Source: Sophora flavescens
Lineage: Eukaryota > Streptophyta > Magnoliopsida > Fabales > Fabaceae
Direction of reading: 5' to 3'
DNA: 64,000 nt
Assembly (NCBI GenBank): GCA_030762895.1
Contig: CM061069.1
Location: forward strand, 104,797,923 to 104,861,922
Positions 22,302-35,137 of this stretch are shown piece by piece. Each line of letters starts with the position of its first letter. Position 1 is the first letter of the stretch. Made by a program: the position numbers and the translations under genes. A model generated the notes under the pieces. It was not told the DNA's origin. It searched no databases and was given only the letters and a program-made list of their open reading frames with translations.

Positions 22302-22468
22302 ACTGACCTGTAAGACACAATCAGTGAGATGGTAACCATAAAATGAAAGGTAAACCCGTCGGATAACACACATTACTTCTCAAAAGTAATTCAAAAAAGA
22401 CTCGATCAGAGAATACACAACATTGACACAACAAACCTAAAACCAAACATTCCCGAAAGACTCGACCA

Positions 22469-22480
22469 GCTCTGATACCA
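22469..22480 (-). other. Primer binding site of Tekay element A
   Basis: Minus strand reads TGGTATCAGAGC, four bases from the LTR end TGTCACA. Confidence 0.85.
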
Positions 22481-22484
22481 TTAA

Positions 22485-25405
22485 TGTGACACCCTAAACC
22501 CGGCATCACATGGTTACCCAATTGCGGAAATAAAATTGATTACAATGCTGGTTACTTTCGGAAAGTATCATTCTCTCGATGGATAAGTAGACTAAAAACG
22601 GTAGTTTTTTTTTTTTTTGAAAGGATGAAACAAGATAAAGGTAATGAACACTCAGAACATGAATTGAAGACAACATATATATTTATATTCATAACATGTT
22701 CCAATGAGAACCAAGTTCTAGTACATAAGTTAGGGCCTTATCAACGGCCATTGCAAAAGAAGTAGACATATAGAAGATACAACTTAAAAGAGAGTAAGTA
22801 AAGACACGGGGAAAGAGGGTTCGGAACCACATCCAAAAAGGTAACTCTAGAAAGTCAGAAGACGGAAGACTATCCACAAAACGCTCAGAACTGGTTACTG
22901 ACACTGGCTGCAAGCAGGGTCTCCAGAAATGCTCCCACGAGACGAGACATCAGGTAATGGATCTATGACGTCGCCGCCCTCATCTATGGAATCGTCGTCG
23001 TCGTTGTTATCCATAATGTGATACTCCGGCTCATCCTCCTCCATGACCTCATAGAAGTCCTCCTCAGGGTCCTCCTCAAGATCCTCCTCAAGGTCCTCCT
23101 CGGGATCTTCCTCAGGGTCCTCCTCTATCGGTGCTGCCTGCTCAACATTCAGAGGTGGTGGCTCGTGTAGCAGTTCGTTAGCTTGCAGTGCGTGAAGGTA
23201 ATAACAAGTCGGAGACAGAGTAAACATCGTAGTCTCCACGGTATGGCTTCTACGGATTGGGTCTCTGTCAGTATTTAAATCGGTTGTGGTGATTGCTCCG
23301 TGGTACGTGGCAGATGTCGCCCCCGGATATATCAGCCATGCCCGGCATTCCCCGCATCGTCGAAGACCTCAGTCTTCGACATTGTCGGCACAAGTGGGAT
23401 ATTGGGATCCATCTGAACTCATATACATACGGCGATACCAAAAAGGAAGAGAGAATAACAAGTAGAGATGAAAGAGTGAGATACCGACAACGGATATATC
23501 ACACAACAACCATATACATGATACATACAACACTTTGGCATATTAACATTTTAAACATTATTCATAGGTAAACAACAAGTATTATTTCGGTGGGTCTCAT
23601 ACCCGAATCAATCAATTTTATAAAGATAATGCATGACACTTCAATCATCAGGCTCTAAACTTAATCTCATGAGATACCATCACCGTTTTATCATTAAGAA
23701 AGAAAGAGTTGATCAAGCTCGTATGCCGCATTGGCAAGTTGTCTCCGTCGCCTCATGCACCCGGATCAACATCATCACGAATCCCTTATAACGGCCATTC
23801 GGATGTATACATCATCGAATACCACATCTTAAGCGGGTATTCGGTAACTCAAGCACGCCTGCTAAGGGGAAATGCATATGAATAAAAGACTTTTCATTAT
23901 CGAGACTTTTCTTTGTGTTCACTCTTTTCCGTTGTCGAAGCCCAAAGCTAACGACTATCCACAATTTTCATTACTTGAAAATCAATAACACGGGACACGC
24001 AGTCCGAGTGCTCAATCTCAACACCTTAGACTGATGCCGCAGTTCAAGGTTGTGGTGGTAGAAACAATTATAATTTTATCCATGTTTATTTCAACATGAT
24101 AAGGACTCCTAGCCCATAACAACGAAATTAGGACACACAGTCCTCAATTCCAAGATTAGGACTCCTAGCCCATAATATCATGATTAGGACCCTTGGTCCA
24201 TAATTCTTGACACGGATCCCAGATCGCGTGCTTATAACTGAATACTAGAGGCGACGTCTCACGAACTAGATTCTTTTCCACATGTGCTTACTTTTCGCTC
24301 AGTGAAAATAAAAAATCAAAACAAAACCTTGGTCACTTATCCAAGTAACCGGAACGTTTCTAAATCATTTAGGAGAAAATATTTTCCTTTACAAATTATT
24401 TTATAAAACATTTAGGAAATTCGTTTGCTTTTGAAATCCTTGATGGAATAAAGTCAAATATTTTCAAAGGGGTTTTTCCTTCATAAAACACATAGTTCGA
24501 AAAAGGTTTTCACTCGTACAAACTTTGGATCATAAAAAGGTAGTTTCTATTGTCTTAAAAACACTTCAACGTTTCTTTTCAAAATAAGAATCTCATTCTC
24601 TTGAAGTAAGCGTTTTAAACAAGGAACTCTTATAAATGAAATCAATACTTTCAAAGTTCTATTCAAGTCTTATTAAGGCTTTTAATCCTTATAATCATTG
24701 AGCACAGACTCAAGTCCGACTTCTCAAACTTCAATCAACAGTAATATATTCTCAACAATAATATCACAGTTAACGACAACTCATCACATATATACAACTC
24801 ACAATACTTTAAGGCAAGTAATAATCAACTTCAAGTAATAATCACAATAGATCAAGTAAACAAGTCATTCAAGTGTTTGCTCCACATCATAATAATATTC
24901 AAATCACTCAATTAAACACATACACACATGCATATAGTCATCGAATATCCATAGGCAATCCCCTCTTACCTTATGTGAAGGTATGGAGATTAGATGCTCG
25001 AAGAGGCATACCACGAACATCCTTGATTCCTCCGTGATGGAAGTCTAAGGTTATGAACACAAAATCACAAGTTAAAATCAAACAAGAACACTAAACCACA
25101 AGGTATAGGTTCGACCAAGACTAGTTCTTAGGGTTAGAGATTCCCAAAAATTATACAACTCATGCATTTATGATCCTTAAGTGTTAGGAGTTCATAAACA
25201 ATGATCATTTAACAAAGTTGAATTAAAATCCCACTAAGATATAAACTTAGGGTATTCGGCCAAGGCTAGTAAAATAGGCTAGCATTCACTAAATTTTCCA
25301 ATCTCTTTGGTTTAGCATCCATATGTATTATGGAGGAAGAGAGAGAAATGACTTTTTGGATTAGAATAGTAATATAATTTGAGAAACTTATGACTTTTTA
25401 GGTCC
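22485..25405 (-). repeat. 5' LTR of Tekay element A, promoter-distal part
   Basis: Matches the 3' LTR from its PBS-side end. At about 25330 the alignment jumps from the equivalent of 15735 to that of 17040, so about 1.3 kb including the 83-bp repeats is missing; short ATGGAGG/AAGGAG microhomology lies at the joint. At about 25405 it gives way to family B LTR sequence. The remaining 227 bp of this LTR are at 45488-45714. Confidence 0.85.
22895..23338 (-). pseudogene. Second copy of the LTR-internal acidic ORF, N-terminus frameshifted
   Basis: Homologous to 13447-13842. One extra G in a G-run near 23325 puts the original start codon out of frame. The shared YYLHAL...LLHEPPPLNVEQ block, acidic stretch and C-terminal GDPACSQCQ remain readable. 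An EEDPEEDLEED-type repeat is expanded here by whole 5-residue units (15-bp minisatellite). In the viral RNA this copy would precede gag. Confidence 0.45.
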
Positions 25406-26314
25406 ATCTTCAAGGTTTTCTTATGGTGTTCTTAAGAAACTTAAGGGAGAAGATGAACATAGTTAGGGTTTTAGAACAGTTTCAGTATTTTGGGTGGATC
25501 TCTCAACATACTTATCCGTTTTGGATGATCTTTATGTAGTTGGAAAGAAGAGAGAAAGATGAACAACTTTCATGTTGAAAGTTTTTCGAGATTCAAAATA
25601 GAAACTGGTCAGAATTGCCAATCAAAATCTGGCGAATTATGAGCTCCAAAGAACATGAAAATGGAAAAATGCCTTAAGGAAGAAGATAACCTATTTAAAT
25701 GAACAAAAAACCCAAACTTAAGAAAGAAGGCATTGGAGCCGTGAGGATGGGGCAAGGTTTGGTCAACTTGTTCAATGGCAATTGTTAGAAATTGTCATAA
25801 AAAGACAAGGGCATTTTGGTCATTTCATAAGAAAATTTAATGTTGCCATTATGGCCATTTATTATAGGATAAACTTGTCATAAATGCTCGTCAAGTCAGT
25901 CAATCCAATGTCTCTGCTACGTTGCCGACTTCTCGATTCATCTGGCTCAAGCTCTTCCTAGAGACATCTCGACTTATATGTCCACAACAAATATAATATT
26001 TTAATTTTTTTACCAAAATTTTCAAAACTTCCAGTATCGTAGTAAATACGATAAAAACATTTTCCATCTCATTCACGACTCAAAATTAAGTCTTCGAGCA
26101 AGGAAACTTTTCTTAGTCGGTGAGGAGACGCAGAAAACAACAGACCGGCTTCCGTCTGAGTTTTCAACCAAAAACTTCCCCGTAGCCTTATAAAAATAAG
26201 TATGACAAGGAAATGACCTTGGTTTATCCAAAATCATTTTCTAAGTCTCGGATAAAAATATATATTTATATATTTATTATCGATATTACGAAGCAGCGAA
26301 AATCGGGGTGTTAC
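25406..26314 (-). repeat. Family B LTR1, truncated
   Basis: Equivalent to about 31816-32740 of LTR2, carrying an 11-bp deletion near 25850. Ends ...GGTGTTACA. The exact joint with the element A LTR lies somewhere in 25380-25412. Confidence 0.8.
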
Positions 26315-28133
26315 ATTACTACCCCACTTAAAAAAATTTCGTCCTCGAAATTTCGTCACTCGAAACTTAAACAGAATTTTGTAATCCCATCTTAACCATA
26401 AAATTCTACGTTGCCCTTCACATCATCTTTCCTCTTATTCTATATTTTATAACACAATTCATTCTTATGTCATTTCTATATATCCGTACTATCCTCAAAA
26501 TTTCATCAGAGTCTATCACACTCGAAAAACAAAATCAAAACTTAATCACTTCTCTTATCAATATGGTTCCACCAGAAACATTATTCAAATAATCTAACTC
26601 TGAATATTATCACTAATACCAACAATATCTACACAGCACCACGTATCAACTCCCTACTCAAAATATTTCATCCCAGTCTTAGTTCCTCTTGATTATAATT
26701 CACTACTCCAATTTAATATCACCTCACACATTTCATCCTCAAAATAACTTCATTGCATATCTTGATGCAATTAAACCAAAAGGGATTATAGAATAGAATT
26801 ATCTAATCCTTAACTTTCGAGCTTTCCTATCAACTTAATTTTACTCAAGAACTTCTCTTTTCCGTTCACATTCAACTTATGTAAAACCACCATAGACACC
26901 TTTCTGTAATTCCTTCCAATCATACGATTAAATCTTAACGATGATCATTGTATCATTATCCTGGTTCCTTTAGCAAACTCTACCTTGATCATAACAAAAT
27001 CTGCCAAAATCATCTTACTTATTGATCTTACTTCTGAAAATTCTCAGATTACTAATCACATCTACACCTCAATAAAAATTCATTCACCTCTTATCATGCT
27101 TAGGTATTACACTTACTCTCAGCTAACCTTCTAAGGATCAATTCCTTTCTTCTTTATCCATCTAACTTAGGATGATAAGCTGAACATTAACTTCAACTTG
27201 GATCTTAACACTAGATGTAACTTTAGCCCAACACTCGAAATAAGCCTTGCTCAGAATGATGTTGGAAAATTCTTTATCACGTTGGATCAGTCTTCTGATA
27301 CACGCCTCTGTTGGTTTTTCCATTACATCGTGGACCTAAGCATGTAAAAAGATGTCGACTCCGTCAACCTACTCACAATAATCTGAAAAGAGATTTTCAA
27401 GACAAGAATTTTCTTGATTTTGCTTTCACAAGAAAGCACAAAGAATAATTTGACCAATCTGAAAGATACAAGTGTCCAATATGTAAAAAGATTCTTCAAT
27501 AGGTTCGTGAGTGTAAAAATGCATGGCCAATACATGTTTACAAACATGACTCTAATAAAGTTTCTTTCTTTACAAGAACTTTACTACACAATGATTTAAA
27601 AGAACATCAGTCTGACAAAAATTTAGATCGGGTCACTTCCACCAAAAGTAAAAGTGAATCGATTAAGTCTCATCAAGAAACTTCTATCATCAAGAATTCC
27701 CATCCTGTCGCATAACTCAAGAAATACTCATAATACATTCCCAAAGAAGTATGAAAATATCCAGATCTCAAAACCAAAGTCGGATAGATTTTAAATCAAG
27801 GTCGAGAAAAATGAATTTGGCATGTACAAAATGTACTGCTATGATTGTCTAATACAACCATAGGAATTCGAAAAGCAATTTGTCAATAAGGAACAATTTT
27901 TCTGAATCCCGAGACCCTCATCTAAGGTTGAAGATTTAAATCTATTCGCCTTGGTTTCTCACAAGCACAATGGTCTTTTATGACGCACTTAGTATGGTCA
28001 TCCTGAATCGGCACGATTCCTGATGACTTGGTCAATCACTCGGACACACGAACAGTTGATCTTTCCTCATAAGCTGAGTTTACAAAACAAAATCTTTAAT
28101 AAGTCCTAACTCCAATCTGGTGGTAGCTTGTTC

Positions 28134-28463
28134 TCAAGTCGATCCTTGAATATATAACAACTCCTTGTGAGGGATCTGTAACACTTGGTACATAAGTCTC
28201 TCATACTCCTCGTGGCTCTTAGAGTAAACGTGAACATCATCGATGAAGATGATGATTAACTTATCGAGAAACGGACCAAAATTCCATTTCTTGAAGTCTA
28301 ACCCAATTAACCTTGTTGGCGATATCCTACCCAAAGCGATTGAGATCTGGCTAAATCTAGAAACTAGATCAATCGGAAACTCAACATCCATCTGTCCATA
28401 CAAACTTGGGACATTTTCAGAAAATTTTCCCCAAAAACTTTCAATGACAGGTACCTTATTCAA
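28134..28463 (-). pseudogene. Family B collapsed pol fragment, unit 1
   Basis: The first half resembles the protease-RT linker (VPSLYGQMDVEFPIDLV). It jumps directly to the RT active-site region LIIIFIDDVHVYSKSHEEYE. The fingers and first catalytic Asp of RT are missing, so no polymerase can be made. The identical structure recurs at 34559-34888 and 40914-41297. Confidence 0.75.
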
Positions 28464-28696
28464 ATGTCTGATACCGTCCTAAGGAATAAACGAATGTATC
28501 AACATGAACATAAGTACCCTTTACTAAACATGAGTTCTCCCAAGGTCTCAACCCAATCAGAACCCACCAAACATACTTACTTGTGTTTCAACACACATTG
28601 TTTCAACCAAGAAACAATTCAAACAAGTTTCGACCAGAGATCACACAACAAAAACCTAACAGACCTATTTCCCAACATTCCCGAAAGACTCGACCA

Positions 28697-28708
28697 GCTC
28701 TGATACCA
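28697..28708 (-). other. Primer binding site, family B unit 1
   Basis: TGGTATCAGAGC on the minus strand, four bases from LTR2. Confidence 0.8.
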
Positions 28709-28712
28709 CTAA

Positions 28713-31700
28713 TGTGACACCCTAAACTCGGGTCATCACATGGTTACCCGTTTGCGGAAATAAAACTTTATTTGCTGGTTACTTTCGAATTTTAATGTTT
28801 TCTCAACGTTCATATTTTCAAAATATGGTGATAAATTTTTTTTTTTCTTTTAACTTCACAACAATAACAACTTAATCAAATCACACTTAACAACACAATG
28901 TATATAAATCTTACAACTATATTGCCTCATATATTTTCATACCTAAGTCAACATCAGTTTTATCTTCAAAACATAATAGGACCTAAGCTGGTCGTAACTA
29001 ACAGACACTACCGCCAACTGGAGCAGCACATCACGCTTTCAACTAGACAGCCTTCTTCTTCGTGTAGAGGTCATACCCCTTGTGCTACTCTGATATGTGT
29101 TGTAAGGGTGAGACACCAATATATGAATTTTAACAAAATAACTAAATGCTCGCACAAAAGAAGGCACATGTACAATTTCATGTTATAACCACATAAGCAT
29201 CCCTACTATAGTATTCAATTTATCAATGGGTTTCACACCCCAAACATCAACGTTGGAAAATTATGCATAAGCACTTCAATACATCATCTAACTTTTCCTA
29301 ATCTCCGGAGATCCCACAACACCGCGTAAATGAGTTGATCAAGCTCAATAGCCAAATATATTAGGCACTTCGTGGCATGGAATACTTTATCAAAGCACCA
29401 TACATACTTCGTAGCCAAAATACCCTGTCATCAAGGTATCCGACATAACTTCGTAGCCAAAATACCCTGTCATCAAGGTATCCGACATAACTTCGTAGCC
29501 AAAATACCCTATCATCAAGGTATCCGACATAACTTCGTAGCCAAAATACCCTGTCATCAAGGTATCCGAAATAGGACATCGTGGGCACGTCTGCCAATGC
29601 ATGCATATAAAATATTTTGTTCTCGTCGTTTTCTTCGTGTGTAATCTTTCCTTTGCCAAAGGTCAAAAGCTTACGACCAACGTAATTTTCAATGTCTTAA
29701 AGTCTTTCATTAACAACACAGGACACGCAGTCCGAGTGCTCAGTCACGAAACCCTAAACCTTGCAATCAATCTTGGGTTCGTGATAATAGAAAACATCAT
29801 AAATCTTTTACCGTCGTTTATTACGTCGTGAAGTAGACACACTGTCTACCTACTAGACACCAAGTCTATAACATCATAAAAACACTAGTACCCCGACGTC
29901 TCGGTTACTAAGTTCCATATCGTCGTTTTACATTGTTTTTGTCTGTGAAAAACAAATCCAAAATAGGATAACGTCATAAGAACATTAGTACCCCGACATC
30001 GCGGTTACTAAGTTCCACATCGTCGTTTACGTCGTTTATGGCATTTACGTCGTTTTTCGTCTATGAAAACATATCCAAAATAATATCTCCGTAATTTATC
30101 CAAATTACCGAAAATACGTCATTGAGTAAACTCATTTACAGAAAATCTTTTCTACTTGAAATTCGTTTATAAAATGTCCAATCATCAAAAACTTTTTACT
30201 GAAACTTCAACTATAAAAATTAAATCAATTCATATTAACTTCTTCTCAAAACAAGTACTGCTATTTCTAAACTTTCACCGTAAATAATTTCAAAACCTGC
30301 CATCATTTATCATTTTCCAAGAAAATATTTTTAAAGTCAAACTTTGACTTTTCATTTTATATTATTATTTTTATTTTTATAAAATATTTTTGAATATTAA
30401 TTTCACAAAATAACTTTTTATAATATTTAGGAATTTCTCGTGTAAAAATTAGCAGTACTAAAAAAATTTCACGGTTACGCTCTCACCGTGACTCATAAAT
30501 TTCTTTTACACTAATAAATCCTTAAAATAATAGTATTTCTCAAAAACTCATTATTTTTCAAAATAATATTTTTCCACCACTATTATATTCCAACATTCCC
30601 CATAAAACGTTGAATATAATCTTCACAGCTTATTAAATCTTTTATCTGATTAATCGGTTGTGCACTGACCACTGTCAGGCCTCTCAAATAACATTCAACA
30701 TTCATCCTCCAACAATATCATCATAATTATATCACCAGGCAGATCATGCATCATAGCAACATAATATACTACTGCAGATAATTAAATCAATTAAAAACAG
30801 ATAAATCACCGATACTCAGATAAACAACACAACGTAAGCCACATAAACAAATAATCACAACCACATATAAATCATATAAACCACACTACAAGCAAAGAGT
30901 TATTGAGAAAAATCCATCATGGCAAGCCCCCCTTACCTCTTGAAGATTGAACTAACCGTTCCTGTTAATCTCCTGATCCCGATCCGATTTTTCCTCTCCG
31001 TCAGCGTAAATCGGTTAACTCAGTTGTTTCCTTCAAACGAATTGCAACCAAAATAAATCAAATCAAACAACAACACACTTAAATCAATGGGGGTTAGGGT
31101 TCGACTTTACCCAATTTTCTAGGTTAGGAAACTTAAAATTTGATTAACTTAGGGATTAATGATCCATAAGTTACTTAAGCATGATTAATCACTTAACCCA
31201 AGATTATGAACCGAGAACATGAACTAAAACTCATCTAGTTCCAAGAACTAGGGTTTCGGCCAAGGGCTGAGTTTGGAGTTAGAAATCTCTAAAATTTCTA
31301 AACTCTTGGATTTAATCAACAAACAAAACCTAGAGTTAGATTCAAGTGTTACAAACAACTTTTGAATCATAAAACCAACAAGTGCTCATACCTAGGGTTT
31401 CGGTTTTGATGAGATCAATAGGTTAAAGTTTGATTTTTGATCTTCTATATATTTGAATACAAGAACTATCAAGATATAATCATGAATGAAGGCATGAAAT
31501 TGAAACAAAACCTAAGAACACAACTTTGACCTAGATTCGGCCATGACCAGAAATTAGGGAAAGAAATTTCACATGATCTTGTGCTTCTAGATGATGAAAA
31601 TAGAGATGATTATAAGATCATAGCAATTGGTTTCATGTCAAAAGGATTTTTCTAGAATTAGTTATGAATTTTTGAATCTAGCTTCAAGAACTTTAAACAA

Positions 31701-32740
31701 ATGAAGAACATGTTGATCAAAGGCATAAACTCAAGATTCTTATGAAGAGAAAAGCTTAGAATAGCAAGATTAAGAGAGACTACCTCTTGATGATCAAAGA
31801 AAATGATGATTTGGATGATGTTCTTCAAGGTTTTCTTATGGTGTTCTTAAGAAACTTAAGGGAGAAGATGAACATAGTTAGGGTTTTAGAACAGTTTCAG
31901 TATTTTGGGTGGATCTCTCAACATACTTATCCGTTTTGGATGATCTTTATGTCGTTGGAAAGAAGAGAGAAAGATGAACAACTTTCATGTTGAAAGTTTT
32001 CCGAGATTCAAAATAGAAACTGGTCAGAATTGCCAATCAAAATCTGGCGAATTATGAGCTCCAAAGAACATGAAAATGGAAAAATGCCTTAAGGAAGAAG
32101 ATAACCTATTTAAATGAACAAAAAACCCAAACTTAAGGAAGAAGGCATTGGAGCCGTGAGGATGGGGCAAGGTTTGGTCAACTCGTTCAATGACAATTGT
32201 TAGAAATTGTCATAAAAAGACAAGGGCATTTTGGTCATTTCATAAGAAAATTTAATGTTGCCATAAATGTGCCATTATGGCCATTTATGATAGGATAAAC
32301 TCGTCATAAATGCTCGTCAAGTTGGTCAATCCAATGTCTCTGCTACGTTGCCGACTTCCCGATTCATCTGGCTCAAGCTCTTCCTAGAGACATCTCGACT
32401 TATATGTCCACGACAAATATAATATTTTAATTTTTTTACCAAAATTTTCAAAACTTTCAGTATCGTAGTAAATACGATAAAAACATTTTCCATCTCGTTC
32501 ACGACTCAGAATTAAGTCTTCTGAGCAGTAAACTTTTACTGTCAGTGAGGACGCAGAAAACAGCAGACCGGCTTCCGTCTGAGTTTTCAACCAAAAACTT
32601 CCCCGTAGCCTTATAAAAATAAGTATGACAAGGAAATGACCTTGGTTTATCCAAAATCATTTTCTAAGTCTCGGATAAAAATATATATATTTATATATTT
32701 ATTACCGATATTACGAAGCAGCGAAAACCGGGGTGTTACA
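28713..32740 (-). repeat. Family B LTR2 (4028 bp)
   Basis: Plus-strand ends TGTGACACCC...GGTGTTACA. Contains four units of the 42-bp minisatellite at 29406-29573. No ORF with recognisable function; antisense and sense ORFs in the minisatellite are repeat artefacts. Confidence 0.85.
29406..29573. repeat. 42-bp minisatellite, 4 copies (LTR2)
   Basis: Unit ACTTCGTAGCCAAAATACCC followed by TGTCATCAAGGTATCCGACATA. The period is a multiple of 3, so both strands stay open across it. Confidence 0.9.
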
Positions 32741-34558
32741 TTACTACCCCACTTAAAAAAATTTCGTCCTCGAAATTTCGTCACTCGAAACTTAAACAGA
32801 ATTTTGTAATCCCATCTTAACCATAAAATTCTACGTTGCCCTTCACATCATCTTTCCTCTTATTCTATATTTTATAACACAATTCATTCTTATGTCATTT
32901 CTATATATCCGTACTATCCTCAAAATTTCATCAGAGTCTATCACACTCGAAAAACAAAATCAAAACTTAATCACTTCTCTTATCAATATGGTTCCACCAG
33001 AAACATTATTCAAATAATCTAACTCTGAATATTATCACTAATACCAACAATATCTACACAGCACCACGTATCAACTCCCTACTCAAAATATTTCATCCCA
33101 GTCTTAGTTCCTCTTGATTATAATTCACTACTCCAATTTAATATCACCTCACACATTTCATCCTCAAAATAACTTCATTGCATATCTTGATGCAATTAAA
33201 CCAAAAGGGATTATAGAATAGAATTATCAAATCCTTAACTTTCGAGCTTTCCTATCAACTTAATTTTACTCAAGAACTTCTCTTTTCCGTTCACATTCAA
33301 CTTATGTAAAACCACCATAGACACCTTTCTGTAATTCCTTCCAATCATACGATTAAATCTTAACGATGATCATTGTATCATTATCCTGGTTCCTTTAGCA
33401 AACTCTACCTCGATCATAACAAAATCTGCCAAAATCATCTTACTTATTGATCTTACTTCTGAAAATTCTCAGATTACTAATCACATCTACACCTCAATAA
33501 AAATTCATTCACCTCTTATCATGCTTAGGTATTACACTTACTCTCAGCTAACCTTCTAAGGATCAATTCCTTTCTTCTTTATCCATCTAACTTAGGATGA
33601 TAAGCTGAACATTAACTTCAACTTGGATCTTAACACTAGATGTAACTTTAGCCCAACACTCGAAGTAAGCCTTGCTCAGAATGATGTTGGAAAGTTCTTT
33701 ATCACGTTGGATAAGTCTTCTGATACACGCCTCTGTTGGTTTTTCCATTACATCGTGGACCTAAGCATGTAAAAAGATGTCGACTCCGTCAACCTACTCA
33801 CAATAATCTGAAAAGAGATTTTCAAGACAAGAATTTTCTTGATTTTGCTTTCACAAGAAAGCACAAAGAATAATTTGACCAATCTGAAAGATACAAGTGT
33901 CCAATATGTAAAAAGATTCTTCAATAGGTTCGTGAGTGTAAAAATGCATGGCCAATACATGTTTACAAACATGACTCTAATAAAGTTTCTTTCTTTACAA
34001 GAACTTTACTACACAATGATTTAAAAGAACATCAGTCCGACAAAAATTTAGACTGGGTCACTTCCACCAAAAGTAAAAGTGAATCGATTAAGTCTCATCA
34101 AGAAACTTCTATCATCAAGAATTCCCATCTGTCGCATAACTCAAGAAATACTCATAATACATTCCCAAAGAAGTATGAAAATATCCAGACTGTCAAAACC
34201 AAAGTCAGGATAGATTTTAAATCAAGGCCAGAAAAATGAATTTGGCATGTACAAAATGTACCGCTATGATTGTCTAATACAACCATAGGAATTCGAAAAG
34301 CAATTTGTCAATAAGGAACAATTTTTCTGAATCCCGAGACCCTCATCTAAGGTTGAAGATTTAAATCTATTCGCCTTGGTTTCTCACAAGCACAATGGTC
34401 TTTTATGACGCACTTAGTATGGTCATCCTGAATCGGCACGATTCCTGATGACTTGGTCAATCACTCAGACACACGAACAGTTGATCTTTCCTCATAAGCT
34501 GAGTTTACAAAACAAAATCTTTAATAAGTCCTAACTCCAATCTGGTGGTAGCTTGTTC

Positions 34559-34888
34559 TCAAGTCGATCCTTGAATATATAACAACTCCTTGTGAGGGAT
34601 CTGTAACACTTGGTACATAAGTCTCTCATACTCCTCGTGGCTCTTAGAGTAAACGTGAACATCATCGATGAAGATGATGATTAACTTATCGAGAAACGGA
34701 CCAAAATTCCATTTCTTGAAGTCTAACCCAATTAACCTTGTTGGCGATATCCTACCCAAAGCGATTGAGATCTGGCTAAATCTAGAAACTAGATCAATCG
34801 GAAACTCAACATCCATCTGTCCGTACAAACTTGGGACATTTTCAGAAAATTTTCCCCAAAAACTTTCAATGACAGGTACCTTATTCAA
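34559..34888 (-). pseudogene. Family B collapsed pol fragment, unit 2
   Basis: Same 109-residue reading as unit 1, with the FIDDVHVYSKS remnant of the RT active site. Confidence 0.75.
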
Positions 34889-35121
34889 ATGTCTGATACC
34901 GTCCTAAGGAATAAACGAATGTATCAACATGAACATAAGTACCCTTTACTAAACATGAGTTCTCCCAAGGTCTCAACCCAATCAGAACCCACCAAACATA
35001 CTTACTTGTGTGTCAACACACATTGTTTCAACCAAGAAACAATTCAAACAAGTTTCGACCAGAGATCACACAACAAAAACCTAACAGACCTATTTCCCAA
35101 CATTCCCGAAAGACTCGACCA

Positions 35122-35133
35122 GCTCTGATACCA
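35122..35133 (-). other. Primer binding site, family B unit 2
   Basis: TGGTATCAGAGC on the minus strand, adjacent to LTR3. Confidence 0.8.
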
Positions 35134-35137
35134 CTAA

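Larger units (their letters stand above)
26315..28712 (-). mobile_element. Family B internal region 1 (non-coding, pol remnants)
   Basis: On the minus strand: PBS 28708-28697, a collapsed pol fragment at 28463-28134, then about 1.8 kb without recognisable domains, ending at a polypurine tract (AAGTGGGGTAG) before LTR1. It differs from INT2 and INT3 at several shared sites (for example near 27625, 27705 and 27765), so it is the outlier of the three. Confidence 0.8.
32741..35137 (-). mobile_element. Family B internal region 2
   Basis: Nearly identical to INT1 and INT3, with the same internal deletion of pol, PBS at 35133-35122 and a polypurine tract at its left end. It shares diagnostic variants with INT3 against INT1 (for example AGACTGGGTCAC near 34050 and CAGACTGTCAAAACC near 34188). 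Confidence 0.8.

Noticed and set aside
22469..22480. tRNA gene suggested by TGGTATCAGAGC words (also at 3765, 28697, 35122, 41531 and 46450)
   Set aside because: These are retrotransposon primer binding sites adjoining LTR ends; no cloverleaf sequence surrounds them.
27323..27547. Identical 74-aa ORF found three times (also 33748 and 40158)
   Set aside because: Part of the near-identical internal regions of array B; hydrophobic low-complexity reading with no domain. Identity reflects recent duplication, not selection.
28464..28703. 79-aa plus-strand ORFs next to each PBS of array B
   Set aside because: Antisense to the element, without start context or domain, and copied with the unit.
29361..29666. 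ORFs on both strands with 14-residue repeats, recurring near 35784 and 42192
   Set aside because: They are translations of the 42-bp LTR minisatellite; both strands are open only because the unit is stop-free and divisible by 3.
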